DNA from: a virus
Reading direction: 5' to 3' (one strand)
IMG/VR virus record: IMGVR_UViG_3300008120_000326
Coordinates: 1-29,908 of that record
DNA: 29,908 nt
Under the pieces are notes generated by a model that was given only the letters and a program-made list of their open reading frames with translations, was not told the DNA's origin and searched no databases. The translations under genes were made by a program, and so were the position numbers. Each line of letters begins with the position of its first letter. Position 1 is the stretch's first letter. Positions 1-8,483 of this stretch are shown in pieces.

Positions 1-1587
1 ATGATGGCAAAGTATGCTAGCAAACGTGCTGGCATAGGATTAGAGATTGGGCGCATTCGCCCACTAGGCTCACCTATTCGTAACGGGGAAATCAAACATA
101 CAGGCATGATTCCTTTCTTGAAGAAATGGTTTGGTGATCTACGTAGTTGCAGTCTAGGTGGTGTACGTAATGCAAGTTGCACAGTTACATTCCCAGTATG
201 GCACTATCAGTTTGAAGATTTAATTGTATTGAAGAACAATCAAGGTACAGAAGAAACACGTGTACGTCAAATGGACTATAGTGTTGTAGTCAATAAGATG
301 TTCTGGAATCGTTATCGTAACAATGAGAATATGACATTGTTTGATCCACATGAAGTACCTGATCTATATGAAGCATATTACAGAGATAGTGCTGAGTTTG
401 AAAAACTATACACTATGTACGAACACAAGCGTGGTATCAAAAAGAAAACGATATCGGCAGTAGAGATTTTTAAGAATGGTATTCTTAAAGAAAGAACAGA
501 TACTGGTCGTATCTATATGGTTAACATTGATAACGTTATCAATCAAGGACCGTTTGATACAACCGTTGATCCGATTTATCAAAGTAACTTGTGCCAAGAG
601 ATACTATTACCTACTAAGCCTTTTCAGCGAATTGAAGACGAAACAGGACGCATAGCCCTATGTACATTGGGTAGCATTAACTGGGGTGCATTTAGAACAC
701 CACAAGAGATGCGTAAGGCTTGTAGAGTATTAGTACGTTCACTAAGCAATCTCCTAAGTTACCAAGACTTCTTGAGCGTTCAAAGTAAACTAGCTAATCT
801 AGACTTTGAGCCTTTAGGAGTTGGTATTACTAATTTAGCTTACTGGCATGCAAAACGTAATTACAAATACGGTGAGAAAGAAGCACTAGCAGAAGTTAAA
901 CGTTGGATGGAACATCAGGCATTCTATCTAACTGAAACATCAGTAGAGTTAGCAGAAGAAAAAGGTGCTTGTGAGAAGTCTGCACAAACATATTATGGCA
1001 AAGGTATATTTCCCTGGGAACGTAGAAACAAAGGTGTAGATGAACTAACAGACTTTACACCTAGTATGGATTGGGAACTACTTCGTCAAAAACTACTGAA
1101 ACATGGTATCCGTAATGCTACACTAATGGCTATAGCACCTGTTGAATCTAGCTCAGTAGTATTAAACTCAACAAATGGCATTGAGATGCCAATGGAAATG
1201 ATTAGTGTAAAAGAATCTAAAGCAGGTAGTTTTGTACAAGTTGTTCCAGAATACAAAAGATTAAAGAACCGCTATCAGTTGATGTGGGATCAAAAAGATT
1301 GTGTAGAATATTTAAAAACTGCGGCAGTACTGGCAGCATACATCGACCAATCGATTAGTACTAACACATTCTATAACCCTGCATTCTTTGATAAAGGTAA
1401 AGTACCCGGTACATTGATTAGCAAGAACTTAATGCTTGCTTATAAGTGGGGTATTAAAACGGTATACTACAGCTTGATTAACAAAATGGGTTCAAAGGCT
1501 GCTCTATCTGAAGAAAATAACGTAATACCCTTCATTAAATTAGATGCAATTGAAGATGAAGAATATTGCGAAAGTTGCGTTCTATAA
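1..1587 (+). CDS. nrdA: Ribonucleotide reductase class Ia, large (alpha) subunit, 5' part missing
   Basis: This is the catalytic subunit that reduces ribonucleoside diphosphates to deoxynucleotides for phage DNA synthesis. The 528 visible residues align throughout with E. coli NrdA from about its residue 242 onward (RAGIG, GRIRxLGSPIR, TGRIY). Seen: the thiyl-radical cysteine in NLCQE (C198 here, C439 in E. coli), the redox partner C221 in ALCTL, the radical-transfer tyrosine pair Y489-Y490, and a C-terminal redox pair C523/C526 two residues from the end. About 240 N-terminal residues, including the allosteric cone and the first active-site Cys, are absent. The ATG at base 1 is therefore probably an internal Met, with the gene starting upstream of the window. 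A gene split by an intron or endonuclease, known for nrdA in other T4-like phages, is the alternative. nrdB lies two genes downstream. Confidence 0.96.
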   Translation: MMAKYASKRAGIGLEIGRIRPLGSPIRNGEIKHTGMIPFLKKWFGDLRSCSLGGVRNASCTVTFPVWHYQFEDLIVLKNNQGTEETRVRQMDYSVVVNKMFWNRYRNNENMTLFDPHEVPDLYEAYYRDSAEFEKLYTMYEHKRGIKKKTISAVEIFKNGILKERTDTGRIYMVNIDNVINQGPFDTTVDPIYQSNLCQEILLPTKPFQRIEDETGRIALCTLGSINWGAFRTPQEMRKACRVLVRSLSNLLSYQDFLSVQSKLANLDFEPLGVGITNLAYWHAKRNYKYGEKEALAEVKRWMEHQAFYLTETSVELAEEKGACEKSAQTYYGKGIFPWERRNKGVDELTDFTPSMDWELLRQKLLKHGIRNATLMAIAPVESSSVVLNSTNGIEMPMEMISVKESKAGSFVQVVPEYKRLKNRYQLMWDQKDCVEYLKTAAVLAAYIDQSISTNTFYNPAFFDKGKVPGTLISKNLMLAYKWGIKTVYYSLINKMGSKAALSEENNVIPFIKLDAIEDEEYCESCVL

Positions 1588-1596
1588 AGGAAAAAC

Positions 1597-2181
1597 ATGA
1601 AAAAACTATTATTAATCTTATCACTTTTTATATTCGGTAATGCACAAGCACAAGAAATTGCATTGTGTAACGGTAAGTATGCACTATGTGCAGCCTCTAC
1701 TTGTAAAACTACTGGAAAAACTATTACAACCAATGACGGACAAGTATGGCCTGAAGTAAGTTGTACATGTCCTGTACTTGAAGGTTTGGCTATTGCTGAT
1801 TTGACAGGTGGAAATATGAAGGGTAGTTGTGCCGCCCCTGATGCTAACAGCGTATGGAGTTTGTTTGCACCTAAAGTATTCTATCCACAAGAAGCAAGTA
1901 ACTTTGTACAAAAGCCAAAGAGTGCAACTAGAGCCACTGTTCAATCATGTCCTGGAGAGTTAGCAGCCGGTAGCACAAATTGCTGGAGTATGGTATGTAC
2001 ATATGATAAAACTATCAATGGAACACAAACAGCTAGTTGCAAATGCCCAATCAATCAAATTCAAAAAGGAGTTGATTTCTTAACTGAAGCAGGACAGGGA
2101 GATCCAAAAGCATGTGCGAAACACCCCGTAGCAGCACCTAATGTTTTTGAAAATAAAATACAAACAAAAGGTAAAAAATGA
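1597..2181 (+). CDS. Secreted Cys-rich protein with a duplicated six-cysteine domain
   Basis: I do not recognise the family. Residues 1-19 form a classic signal peptide (MKK, a hydrophobic stretch, then NAQA before QE), so the protein should be exported to the periplasm. The mature part has 12 cysteines in two matching sets: C24, C31, C36, C56, C58, C78 and C118, C129, C134, C148, C150, C173. Each set has a five-residue step, then a CxC, then a last Cys about 20 residues on. This points to an internal duplication of a small disulfide-bonded domain. The start follows a good AAAGGA ribosome site, and the 3' end overlaps nrdB by four bases (ATGA). An exported protein between nrdA and nrdB is out of place for dNTP synthesis. 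A role at the envelope, such as superinfection exclusion or lysis control, is speculation. Confidence 0.8.
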   Translation: MKKLLLILSLFIFGNAQAQEIALCNGKYALCAASTCKTTGKTITTNDGQVWPEVSCTCPVLEGLAIADLTGGNMKGSCAAPDANSVWSLFAPKVFYPQEASNFVQKPKSATRATVQSCPGELAAGSTNCWSMVCTYDKTINGTQTASCKCPINQIQKGVDFLTEAGQGDPKACAKHPVAAPNVFENKIQTKGKK

Positions 2182-3278
2182 GCACCAGTCAATATAATTT
2201 AACAACAAAGACAGACTATCTGTCACGTAAGATGTTTTTGGACCCAGCCGGCCCAGTTACAGTACAGAGATTCGAAGAAGTAAAGTATCCTAAATTACAA
2301 AAGTATGAAGAAACAGCACGTGGTTTCTTTTGGGTACCGGAAGAGATTAGTCTGACAAAAGATAAAATTGACCATAAGGAATCAAGTGATGCCATTAAAC
2401 ATATTTTTACTTCAAATCTGTTACGTCAAACGGCACTTGATAGCATTCAAGGTAGAGCCCCAAGCCAAGTATTCGGTCCTGTGTGTAGTATCCCGGAACT
2501 CGAAGCGTTAACTCTTACTTGGGGATTCTTTGAAACAAGCATTCATAGTAAGAGTTATAGCCACATCATTCGTAATGTATACGGAGTGCCTAAAGAAGAA
2601 TTTAATAAGATACATGATACTACAGAGATTGTGGGAATGGCAGCTAACATAGGTCGTCACTATGAAGCACTACATCAACTTAACTGTAAGAAAGAATTAG
2701 GGATAGAAGTAGACCTACACGAACATAAAAAAGCTATTTGGATGGCTCTACATGCAAGTTATGCATTAGAAGCATTACGCTTTATGGTTAGTTTTGCAAC
2801 AAGTCTTGCTATGGTAGAGAACAAGATTTACATTGGTAACGGAAACATTATCTCTTTGATCCTGCAAGATGAGTTGCTTCACTCAGAATGGACAGCATGG
2901 TTAATTAATAATGTTACAAAAGACGATAACGAGTTTGTACAAATTTCAAATGAAATGCAAAAAGAAGTATATAGTTTATATATGGAAGTCATCAGAGAAG
3001 AAAAAGAATGGGCAACATACTTATTCAGTAAAGGTGTAGTCATTGGGTTGAATGCAGAAATCTTACAAGACTTTGTAGACCATACTGCATTTATTAAACT
3101 AAAAGAAATAGGTATTAAGTATGCGGAGAATCATCCTAGGTCTAGTCCTATTCCATGGTTCAACAAGCACGTAAACATTAACAAGAAACAAACAGCGTTA
3201 CAAGAAAACGAATCTACTAACTACGTTATTGGCGTTATGTCAGATGTAGTTAACTATGAGGAGTTACCAGTACTGTGA
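2178..3278 (+). CDS. nrdB: Ribonucleotide reductase class Ia, small (beta) subunit
   Basis: This is the radical-generating partner of NrdA, with a di-metal site and a tyrosyl radical. At 366 residues it matches the usual length (E. coli 376). Ligands can be placed: D88 in LDSIQGRAP, E119, H123, E198 in ALEALRF, and E232/H235 in DELLH. The radical tyrosine is Y127 in HSKSYSHII. One oddity is that the Glu and His that are normally spaced ExxH (E115/H118 in E. coli and T4) are here ExxxH (E119-T-S-I-H123), a one-residue insertion beside the metal site. The acidic, hydrophobic C-terminus (ELPVL) fits the tail that docks on NrdA. The start ATG overlaps the upstream stop as ATGA, and the stop overlaps the next gene's GTG start, so translation is coupled. 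Confidence 0.96.
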   Translation: MSTSQYNLTTKTDYLSRKMFLDPAGPVTVQRFEEVKYPKLQKYEETARGFFWVPEEISLTKDKIDHKESSDAIKHIFTSNLLRQTALDSIQGRAPSQVFGPVCSIPELEALTLTWGFFETSIHSKSYSHIIRNVYGVPKEEFNKIHDTTEIVGMAANIGRHYEALHQLNCKKELGIEVDLHEHKKAIWMALHASYALEALRFMVSFATSLAMVENKIYIGNGNIISLILQDELLHSEWTAWLINNVTKDDNEFVQISNEMQKEVYSLYMEVIREEKEWATYLFSKGVVIGLNAEILQDFVDHTAFIKLKEIGIKYAENHPRSSPIPWFNKHVNINKKQTALQENESTNYVIGVMSDVVNYEELPVL

Positions 3279-3712
3279 TAGAAAAAGATATTAGAAAACA
3301 ATTAAACATGATTAATGAATCTATGCAAATTAATGAAGATCCAGTCACAAAATTTGCTAGTTTAGCGCATGAAGAATGGCGTAAGAATTATGATCCTACC
3401 GGTACAAAGCCTAGAATTAAAAAGAATAGTGATGGTACTGAAGGTGATATCAATCAATCGTTTAACAAAATTCATCCTGATTGGCAGAAAGAAAACTTAG
3501 CTGCCGGTCAAGCCGCATTAGAAGCAGTTAAACAGTTTCCTAATGATGAAGAACAAGCTAGCGAATATATACACATTCAATGGATGAGACGTAATCCCAA
3601 ACAAGATTACAATGCCGCACAACATGTACCTTATGAACAACTTCCTGAAGAAGAAAAAGAAAAAGATAGGGTACACGTAAGAACAATGAAAAAACTATTA
3701 GGACAACAATAA
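3275..3712 (+). CDS. RyR-domain-like small protein
   Basis: This is a 145-aa acidic, soluble protein. Residues from about 30 on resemble the RyR domain first seen in ryanodine receptors and found as a small free domain in bacteria and phages. The features are HEEWRKNY near residue 32, a HPDW segment, and the diagnostic C-terminal VPYEQLPEEEKEKDR followed by a helix ending in KKLLG. Its role in phages is not established; ligand binding has been suggested for the fold. It starts with GTG, overlapping the nrdB stop by four bases (GTGA). The GAGGAG ribosome site ten bases upstream decides this start. Being translated straight after nrdB suggests a link to nucleotide metabolism, which is inference. 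Confidence 0.62.
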   Translation: MIEKDIRKQLNMINESMQINEDPVTKFASLAHEEWRKNYDPTGTKPRIKKNSDGTEGDINQSFNKIHPDWQKENLAAGQAALEAVKQFPNDEEQASEYIHIQWMRRNPKQDYNAAQHVPYEQLPEEEKEKDRVHVRTMKKLLGQQ

Positions 3713-3724
3713 AGGAGAAAAGGT

Positions 3725-3868
3725 ATGTTAGAAACATTATTTTATATAGTAGTAGGTGCATTTATAGGTTGGAACTTCTCTCAACCACAATACGCAAAAG
3801 ACATTCAAACAAAATACTTACAAAAGTATATTGATAAACTAAAAGCAATATTATTCTTTTGGAAATAA
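3725..3868 (+). CDS. 47-aa single-span membrane miniprotein
   Basis: This short gene begins at an ATG seven bases after a strong AGGAG and ends just before the ribosome site of the glutaredoxin gene. The product starts MLETLFYIVVGAFIGWNFS, which gives one hydrophobic span at residues 4-17 with a GxxxG-like GAFIG. A hydrophilic, Lys/Tyr/Gln-rich C-terminal half follows and ends in FFWK. It is most likely an inner-membrane protein with its tail in the cytoplasm. The family is not recognised. Confidence 0.7.
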   Translation: MLETLFYIVVGAFIGWNFSQPQYAKDIQTKYLQKYIDKLKAILFFWK

Positions 3869-3876
3869 GAGGTAAT

Positions 3877-4107
3877 ATGAAAGCAATCGTATGGAGTAAA
3901 TACCACTGCCCTTATTGCGATCAAGCAAAGGCATTATTAAAACAAAAAGGCATCGAATTTGAAGAAAAGAAGATCGGTGACGGATACACTAAAGAAGAAT
4001 TATTAGAAGCAGTGCCAACTGCTCGTACAGTACCACAAATCTTCTTAGATGGAGAATTGATCGGTGGATTCACCGAACTTAAACAAAAACTAATAGAAAG
4101 CAATTAA
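3877..4107 (+). CDS. Glutaredoxin, likely electron donor to NrdAB
   Basis: This 76-aa dithiol glutaredoxin would reduce the disulfide that NrdA forms in each turnover, as NrdC does in T4. The active site CPYC is at residues 11-14, the cis-proline loop TVPQIF at 51-56, and the glutathione-contacting GG at 63-64. All sit at canonical spacing, and the length is typical of phage and bacterial Grx. An in-frame TTG lies 18 bases upstream at 3859, but the ATG at 3877 follows an AGAGGT ribosome site and gives the standard N-terminus (MKAIVWSK). The stop shares one base with the next start (TAATG). Confidence 0.95.
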   Translation: MKAIVWSKYHCPYCDQAKALLKQKGIEFEEKKIGDGYTKEELLEAVPTARTVPQIFLDGELIGGFTELKQKLIESN

Positions 4108-4412
4108 TGCAAATAACACTAAAACAAAATCAAGTATATACATTTAAACTTAACTCAGGAGAAGAACTTATCGCTAAAGTTATCCAATCCGGTGGAGACT
4201 TTATTGAAATTGAAGAACCAGTCTCTATTGCACCTATGCAACAGGGTATGCAAATGATTCCTAGCGTATTTACTGCAGAACCGAAGGGTGAATTCAGACT
4301 AAATACTAATAACGTTACAATGTATGCTGAGACTGAAGATAGCATTAAGATGAAATACATTGAAGCAACAACAGGAATTAAGATTCCTGATAAAAAACTA
4401 ATATTAGGTTAA
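4107..4412 (+). CDS. Sm-like (LSm/Hfq-type) small protein
   Basis: This 101-aa protein has an N-terminal pattern like the Sm fold: YTFKLNSGEELIAKVIQ, then GGDFIEIEEPVSI. That is a first beta strand, a Gly turn, and an amphipathic strand pair ending in an acidic stretch. Small proteins with this look occur in T4-like aquatic phages. A role in RNA binding is only inferred from the fold, and no RNA-contact residues can be claimed by eye. It starts on the last base of the glutaredoxin stop and lies directly before the PAAR gene. Confidence 0.5.
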   Translation: MQITLKQNQVYTFKLNSGEELIAKVIQSGGDFIEIEEPVSIAPMQQGMQMIPSVFTAEPKGEFRLNTNNVTMYAETEDSIKMKYIEATTGIKIPDKKLILG

Positions 4413-4413
4413 T

Positions 4414-4695
4414 ATGGCAAAATTGAGTAGGGTAGGTGATCAGAATCAAGCAGGTGGAGGTATCGTCAGAGGTGCTTCTACTGTATTTGCTAATGGTATC
4501 AAAGTAGGACTACACGTTAGTACTATGACACCCCACTCACCATGGGGTCGATCACACCCTCCTCATAGAGCCGCAACTACTACATCAGGTAGCCCAACAG
4601 TATTCTGTGAAGGCTCACCTGTACTCAGAGTGGGGTCAGGAAATAGTTGCGGTCATAGTATCGTAAAAGGTAGTCCTGATGTATTCGTCCCATGA
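4414..4695 (+). CDS. PAAR-domain spike-tip protein
   Basis: This 93-aa protein has the repeated short motifs of PAAR proteins. They are STVFANGIKVG near residues 23-33, a central HPPHRAATTTSGSPTVFCEG, then SPVLRVGSGNSCGH and a terminal KGSPDVFV. PAAR proteins form the sharp cone that caps the central spike of contractile tails (gp5.4 in T4) and type VI systems, where His and Cys side chains hold a metal at the tip. His and Cys residues are present here. It overlaps the following 662-aa gene by four bases (ATGA), so the two are translationally coupled. Confidence 0.9.
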   Translation: MAKLSRVGDQNQAGGGIVRGASTVFANGIKVGLHVSTMTPHSPWGRSHPPHRAATTTSGSPTVFCEGSPVLRVGSGNSCGHSIVKGSPDVFVP

Positions 4696-6680
4696 GTCTA
4701 GCAGGTAAACAAACTCCACTGAGTCTTAATGTTTTAAGCTCATTAATGCAAAGCATAGGATTCAAGCAGGGTCAGTATAGCTCTGACTATGCCGGTGGTT
4801 ATACACCACCTACTACATATAGTTATGGAAGTATAGTTGGTGCAACTTGCTTGCTAAATCTTATGCTCTCAGCAATATATGCACAGGGCAAAATTGGATC
4901 AGGTATAACTCAAGGTACATATGATAATCTAATCAGTATAGGTGCAGGATCTATACGTGCATTAGGTAATACCCCACCAACTACTTACACTACATCAATA
5001 TCTACTACTCATAATAAGTTTGGATTTATTGCACAATTAGCTATTCAAGCATATAACGAACTACACCCAAATGGTGGAACATATGCTGACTTTGTTAATA
5101 GCTATATGGTATGTCATAACTATGTAAACAGCAACAATGATGTTATTAGTAGCATGGTCAATAGCGCAGACTTCTTAAAAGGCGCATATAGTAACATGGA
5201 TGATCTAGTAACCGGAGACGTTACCGGTGTCAGTCTATCTACAATATATTGGGGACAGGATCTAATTAACTTAGGTCGTGCTTTAGACTTAAAGAAAATA
5301 GCAACGTTTGGTAACCCGGCTGACTTGCTACTAACTCTACAAGCTAATAACGCATTCACTAAAGCTGTATCATTGGCTTTACTAGCTACAGGACTAACCT
5401 CTCCTGAAATATTAAGTATTCTAACAGCTACTACACCCGCTACTATAGAACAACAAAAGAAAATCTATACAGCATATAAGATTATAATGGGTACTGACTT
5501 AGAAAATGTATTGATACCTTTAAACTGTCAAACAAAAGGATTAAACACTCTTGCAGATTTGTTAAACCCTATTAAGATATTCCCCAACAGTTACTCAACA
5601 TTGACCGTACCTAAATACAACTCAATAGATTTACCTACTAATAGTAAAACATACTATTTGATATATGAAGGCACTGGAGTAAACAGTCAATTACTATCAT
5701 ATGGCACAAGATTAAACAATGTTATTCCTAGTGATATAGCAGCCGCCTGTGATGCGTTTAGTACAACGATACAACAGATTAAAAATATTGCTTCAATGGA
5801 CGTACAAAAATTAGCACAAGTTGTAGCTAATATGGAAACATTGAAAGACTTGAATCTTAATAATACTGATGTACCAACAAATCAAACACTTGTAGCACCT
5901 GCATTAGCACAAATAGCAAATGGATCAGGTGATAGTGGTACGTATACTATGTATGACTTCTTTGGTGCATTAGTGGGTAATGCATACAAATTAGATGAGA
6001 TACAAACATATATTCTTAAACTACAATCATCTAACCTAACAACAATATATGCTAACATTAATAGTTTATTATTAACTGCAGGTCCATATACAGCATTACA
6101 AGGTTTAATAAATGATGCAAATACAGAAGTAGCCGCTATCATGACTAATAACCCAACTGATGCCGCATACTTGAATACATTATGGAACGATCTAGGAACA
6201 CAACTACAAAAAGAAATTGATCTTAGAAGCGACACTATATCAGTGGATACAGTGGGCGCATTAGCTGATATCTACAGTTTTGTAGATATGATTAACCAAT
6301 ATGCAACAGAAACTCAAGCAGAAATGAGTGTTGATGTATTGGAAAAAATCTCTGACATTACTACCGTTGGTGGTAGAAGTATCATAGGATTAATGCGAGA
6401 AATTCGCAACGCACAACGTATTATGTTAGCCGGCGGCATATTAGATAATGATATTGACAATAAGCTATCGATTACGTTTGTAAACAATTTGGGTATACCA
6501 AAATTGACAGGGGTAGCTATACCGGGAAGTTTAGCTGGTAGCCCTGAAACTAACTTAATACCCGAAAATCTTGATGTGTATACATATGCTCCAACTACTG
6601 TGATACCATCAATCTATACACCTTTAGAAGCAATCGATGATGTTATTAGATGTAACTGCGACTGCTGGGATAACCTATAA
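4692..6680 (+). CDS. Large probable virion (tail/baseplate) protein, 662 aa
   Basis: I do not recognise a family. The protein is rich in Ser, Thr, Asn, Ala and Leu, has no signal peptide, and reads as a long string of short helices separated by TTYT, TTTPAT and similar loops. This composition is common in phage structural proteins. The C-terminus is distinctive (RCNCDCWDNL), with three closely spaced cysteines that could bind metal. Coupled translation with the PAAR gene (ATGA overlap) makes a spike, baseplate or ejected-protein role the best guess. The gene ends the first transcription block, and a new promoter follows within 20 bases of the stop. Confidence 0.6.
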   Translation: MSLAGKQTPLSLNVLSSLMQSIGFKQGQYSSDYAGGYTPPTTYSYGSIVGATCLLNLMLSAIYAQGKIGSGITQGTYDNLISIGAGSIRALGNTPPTTYTTSISTTHNKFGFIAQLAIQAYNELHPNGGTYADFVNSYMVCHNYVNSNNDVISSMVNSADFLKGAYSNMDDLVTGDVTGVSLSTIYWGQDLINLGRALDLKKIATFGNPADLLLTLQANNAFTKAVSLALLATGLTSPEILSILTATTPATIEQQKKIYTAYKIIMGTDLENVLIPLNCQTKGLNTLADLLNPIKIFPNSYSTLTVPKYNSIDLPTNSKTYYLIYEGTGVNSQLLSYGTRLNNVIPSDIAAACDAFSTTIQQIKNIASMDVQKLAQVVANMETLKDLNLNNTDVPTNQTLVAPALAQIANGSGDSGTYTMYDFFGALVGNAYKLDEIQTYILKLQSSNLTTIYANINSLLLTAGPYTALQGLINDANTEVAAIMTNNPTDAAYLNTLWNDLGTQLQKEIDLRSDTISVDTVGALADIYSFVDMINQYATETQAEMSVDVLEKISDITTVGGRSIIGLMREIRNAQRIMLAGGILDNDIDNKLSITFVNNLGIPKLTGVAIPGSLAGSPETNLIPENLDVYTYAPTTVIPSIYTPLEAIDDVIRCNCDCWDNL

Positions 6681-6697
6681 ATTCGGTTAAACTAAGG

Positions 6698-6726
6698 TTG
6701 TGTACTTATCACATATAGTGTATACT
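6698..6726 (+). promoter_or_regulatory. Sigma70-like promoter before the endolysin operon
   Basis: TTGTGT (6698-6703) is followed by a 17-base spacer and TATACT (6721-6726). The -10 is one base from consensus and the -35 is weak. It is the only clear gap in the plus-strand operon from 1 to 8877, and the endolysin start is 20 bases further on. Confidence 0.55.
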
Positions 6727-6746
6727 ATATGAACGAAAGGAATAAT

Positions 6747-7277
6747 ATGAAAACTTCTCTATTAGAGAACTTTAAGTTTTTAATCGTAATGTCCATTCTT
6801 TTACTTGGAACATTACTTCCCAAAACAACAGTAGTCCCCGTCATGCAAAATTCTCTGTCTAACAAAATGGTAGATATGAAACAACTAATATGCATGGCTA
6901 ATAACATATTCTTTGAAGCAGGCAGTGAACCACTTAAAGGACAAGCAGCCGTAGCACATGTAGTATTAAACAGAGTGCGTCATGGCTTTGGTGCTAACCC
7001 ATGTAAAGTAATCAATCAAGTTACAAATATAGACAATAAGAAAATCTGTCAGTTTAGTTGGGTATGTGAGAACAAAGCACCACCCAATAAACGTGATGCA
7101 CGATACATTAAATCGTTACAAACAGCATATGAAGTAATGGTACTGGGTATGTATAAAGATGTTGTACCTCGTAGTACCTTGTTCTTTCATAACACCACTG
7201 TACAACCTAATTGGCCATATCGTAAAGTAGCAGAGATCGGTAACCATATATTCTATAGTAAGATTTATAAAAAATGA
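6747..7277 (+). CDS. Cell wall hydrolase, SleB/CwlJ family, membrane-anchored endolysin
   Basis: This is a peptidoglycan hydrolase, probably the lysis enzyme. Residues 10-24 are a hydrophobic signal or signal-anchor segment, and the rest is a Hydrolase_2 (SleB/CwlJ) domain. That domain has the hallmark NIFFEAGSEPLKGQAAVAHV at 53-72, with E57 the likely catalytic acid, then LNRV and CQFSW. The family cleaves the glycan backbone. I chose the ATG at 6747 because AAAGGA lies eight bases upstream; an ATG at 6729 has no ribosome site and lies at the promoter. With an N-terminal hydrophobic segment it may be exported by the Sec system and released on membrane depolarisation, as SAR endolysins are; this is inference. 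It overlaps the next gene by four bases (ATGA). Confidence 0.88.
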   Translation: MKTSLLENFKFLIVMSILLLGTLLPKTTVVPVMQNSLSNKMVDMKQLICMANNIFFEAGSEPLKGQAAVAHVVLNRVRHGFGANPCKVINQVTNIDNKKICQFSWVCENKAPPNKRDARYIKSLQTAYEVMVLGMYKDVVPRSTLFFHNTTVQPNWPYRKVAEIGNHIFYSKIYKK

Positions 7278-7834
7278 TAGTAAGAAGCAAAGAACGTGGG
7301 ACATTTCAAATAAAAAATCTAGTTGAGAAAGTTAAACTGGGTGAGAAAACTGTGGAATCAGCAGAAGAAATGATTGACTTTTATAAAAGTTCTCATCAAC
7401 GGCAGCTTGACCTTGAAGAAACATATGAATGGAAAATAGACAACATGGAGTACGACTTGCGTAGTACTCAATGGATTGTTGATAAAGTCAAAAAAGACAA
7501 TGTGTACGCACAACATCTTTATGCTTCTATGTGTAACAATGACTTTACTAAGAATGATGTATGGCCCATACTGACTGAAAAGAAATGGAGTTGCAGTTGG
7601 AGACATGCCGGCGGTATTATTGCCGACATGCAAGAGAAGGGTGATTACATTGATTGGTATTGTTCTGGGATTAGAGATAGTAAAATATTAGATGACGATG
7701 AATTCAATAGCTTAACTAAAGAACAACAAGAATACTATATACAAGGTAAGAATTTTGTTCCCGAAAGTGCGGTAACAGACGAAATTAGAGAAGACTTACT
7801 AAAACTAGGCTGGATAGTGGTAGATGACAAATAA
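7274..7834 (+). CDS. Conserved phage protein of unknown function
   Basis: This is a 186-aa soluble, acidic protein. Residues 1-80 are Lys/Glu-rich and helical, probably a coiled coil. The second half has the conserved-looking block NVYAQHLYASMCNNDF, then WSCSWRHAGGIIADM, GDYIDWYCSG and a terminal VTDEIREDLLKLGWIVV. I recall this pattern from uncharacterised proteins of T4-like cyanophages and related phages, but no function is known to me. Its start overlaps the endolysin stop and its stop overlaps the next start by 11 bases. Confidence 0.7.
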   Translation: MIVRSKERGTFQIKNLVEKVKLGEKTVESAEEMIDFYKSSHQRQLDLEETYEWKIDNMEYDLRSTQWIVDKVKKDNVYAQHLYASMCNNDFTKNDVWPILTEKKWSCSWRHAGGIIADMQEKGDYIDWYCSGIRDSKILDDDEFNSLTKEQQEYYIQGKNFVPESAVTDEIREDLLKLGWIVVDDK

Positions 7835-8483
7835 CGTATATGTTGGATATGATTCTAGGCTTAATAACGTTTATGAAGTATGTAAACACAGCATCTTACG
7901 ACATAGCAATGTAAATGTATTACCCATAGTTCAACAGGAACTACGAGACAAACATATCTACACCAGGCCCATAGACGATAAGGCTAGTACAGAATTTACA
8001 TTAACTAGATTCACGGTGCCATTACTTAATAAATATACTGGCTGGGCATTGTTCTGCGACTGCGATTTCTTGTTCTTAACTGATGTAAATGAACTATTCA
8101 ACACAGTTAATAACGACTATGCTGTTATGGTAGTCAAACACGCCTACACACCAAAAACATCAATTAAAATGGATAACAAAACACAATATTCTTATCCTAG
8201 AAAGAATTGGTCTAGTCTTATTCTATTCAACTGTGAACACATATTAAATAGAAATATAGACGTAAACAATATGGAACCAAATTATCTACATCAATTTAAA
8301 TGGTTAGACGATAAACATATAGGATCAATAGACACTGCTTGGAATCACTTAGTTGGGTATTGTACCGGAACACCTAAAGCTTTACATTATACTGACGGTG
8401 GTCCATGGTTTACAAACTATAAAAATACTGAATACAACTCAATATGGAACAAGGAATATGAACTTTATCGGCAACAACTGTGA
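7824..8483 (+). CDS. Glycosyltransferase, GT8-like
   Basis: This 219-aa protein has the layout of GT-A fold transferases. It opens with NVYVGYDSR, followed by the STEFTLTRF segment that usually precedes the sugar-nucleotide site. Next comes a DxD-type metal-binding motif, DCDFLFL (D79 and D81), and then a C-terminal segment with LHYTDGGPWF. That last part matches the late His/Gly motif of GT8-like enzymes. It should transfer a sugar from a nucleotide-sugar donor; the acceptor is unknown. It overlaps both neighbours and is the last firmly assigned plus-strand gene before the island. Confidence 0.75.
   Translation: MTNNVYVGYDSRLNNVYEVCKHSILRHSNVNVLPIVQQELRDKHIYTRPIDDKASTEFTLTRFTVPLLNKYTGWALFCDCDFLFLTDVNELFNTVNNDYAVMVVKHAYTPKTSIKMDNKTQYSYPRKNWSSLILFNCEHILNRNIDVNNMEPNYLHQFKWLDDKHIGSIDTAWNHLVGYCTGTPKALHYTDGGPWFTNYKNTEYNSIWNKEYELYRQQL

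Noticed and set aside
1-3. ATG at base 1 as the true nrdA start
   Set aside because: About 240 residues of the conserved N-terminal part of NrdA are missing before it, and the sequence aligns internally. It is most likely an internal Met at the window edge.
5120-6235. Open frames on the minus strand inside the 662-aa gene
   Set aside because: They are antisense to a well-supported coding gene, with no ribosome sites or recognisable protein features.
8353-8457. Upstream ATG of the 8458-8877 gene at 8353
   Set aside because: It would add 35 residues wholly inside the glycosyltransferase gene with no ribosome site and no convincing protein character.
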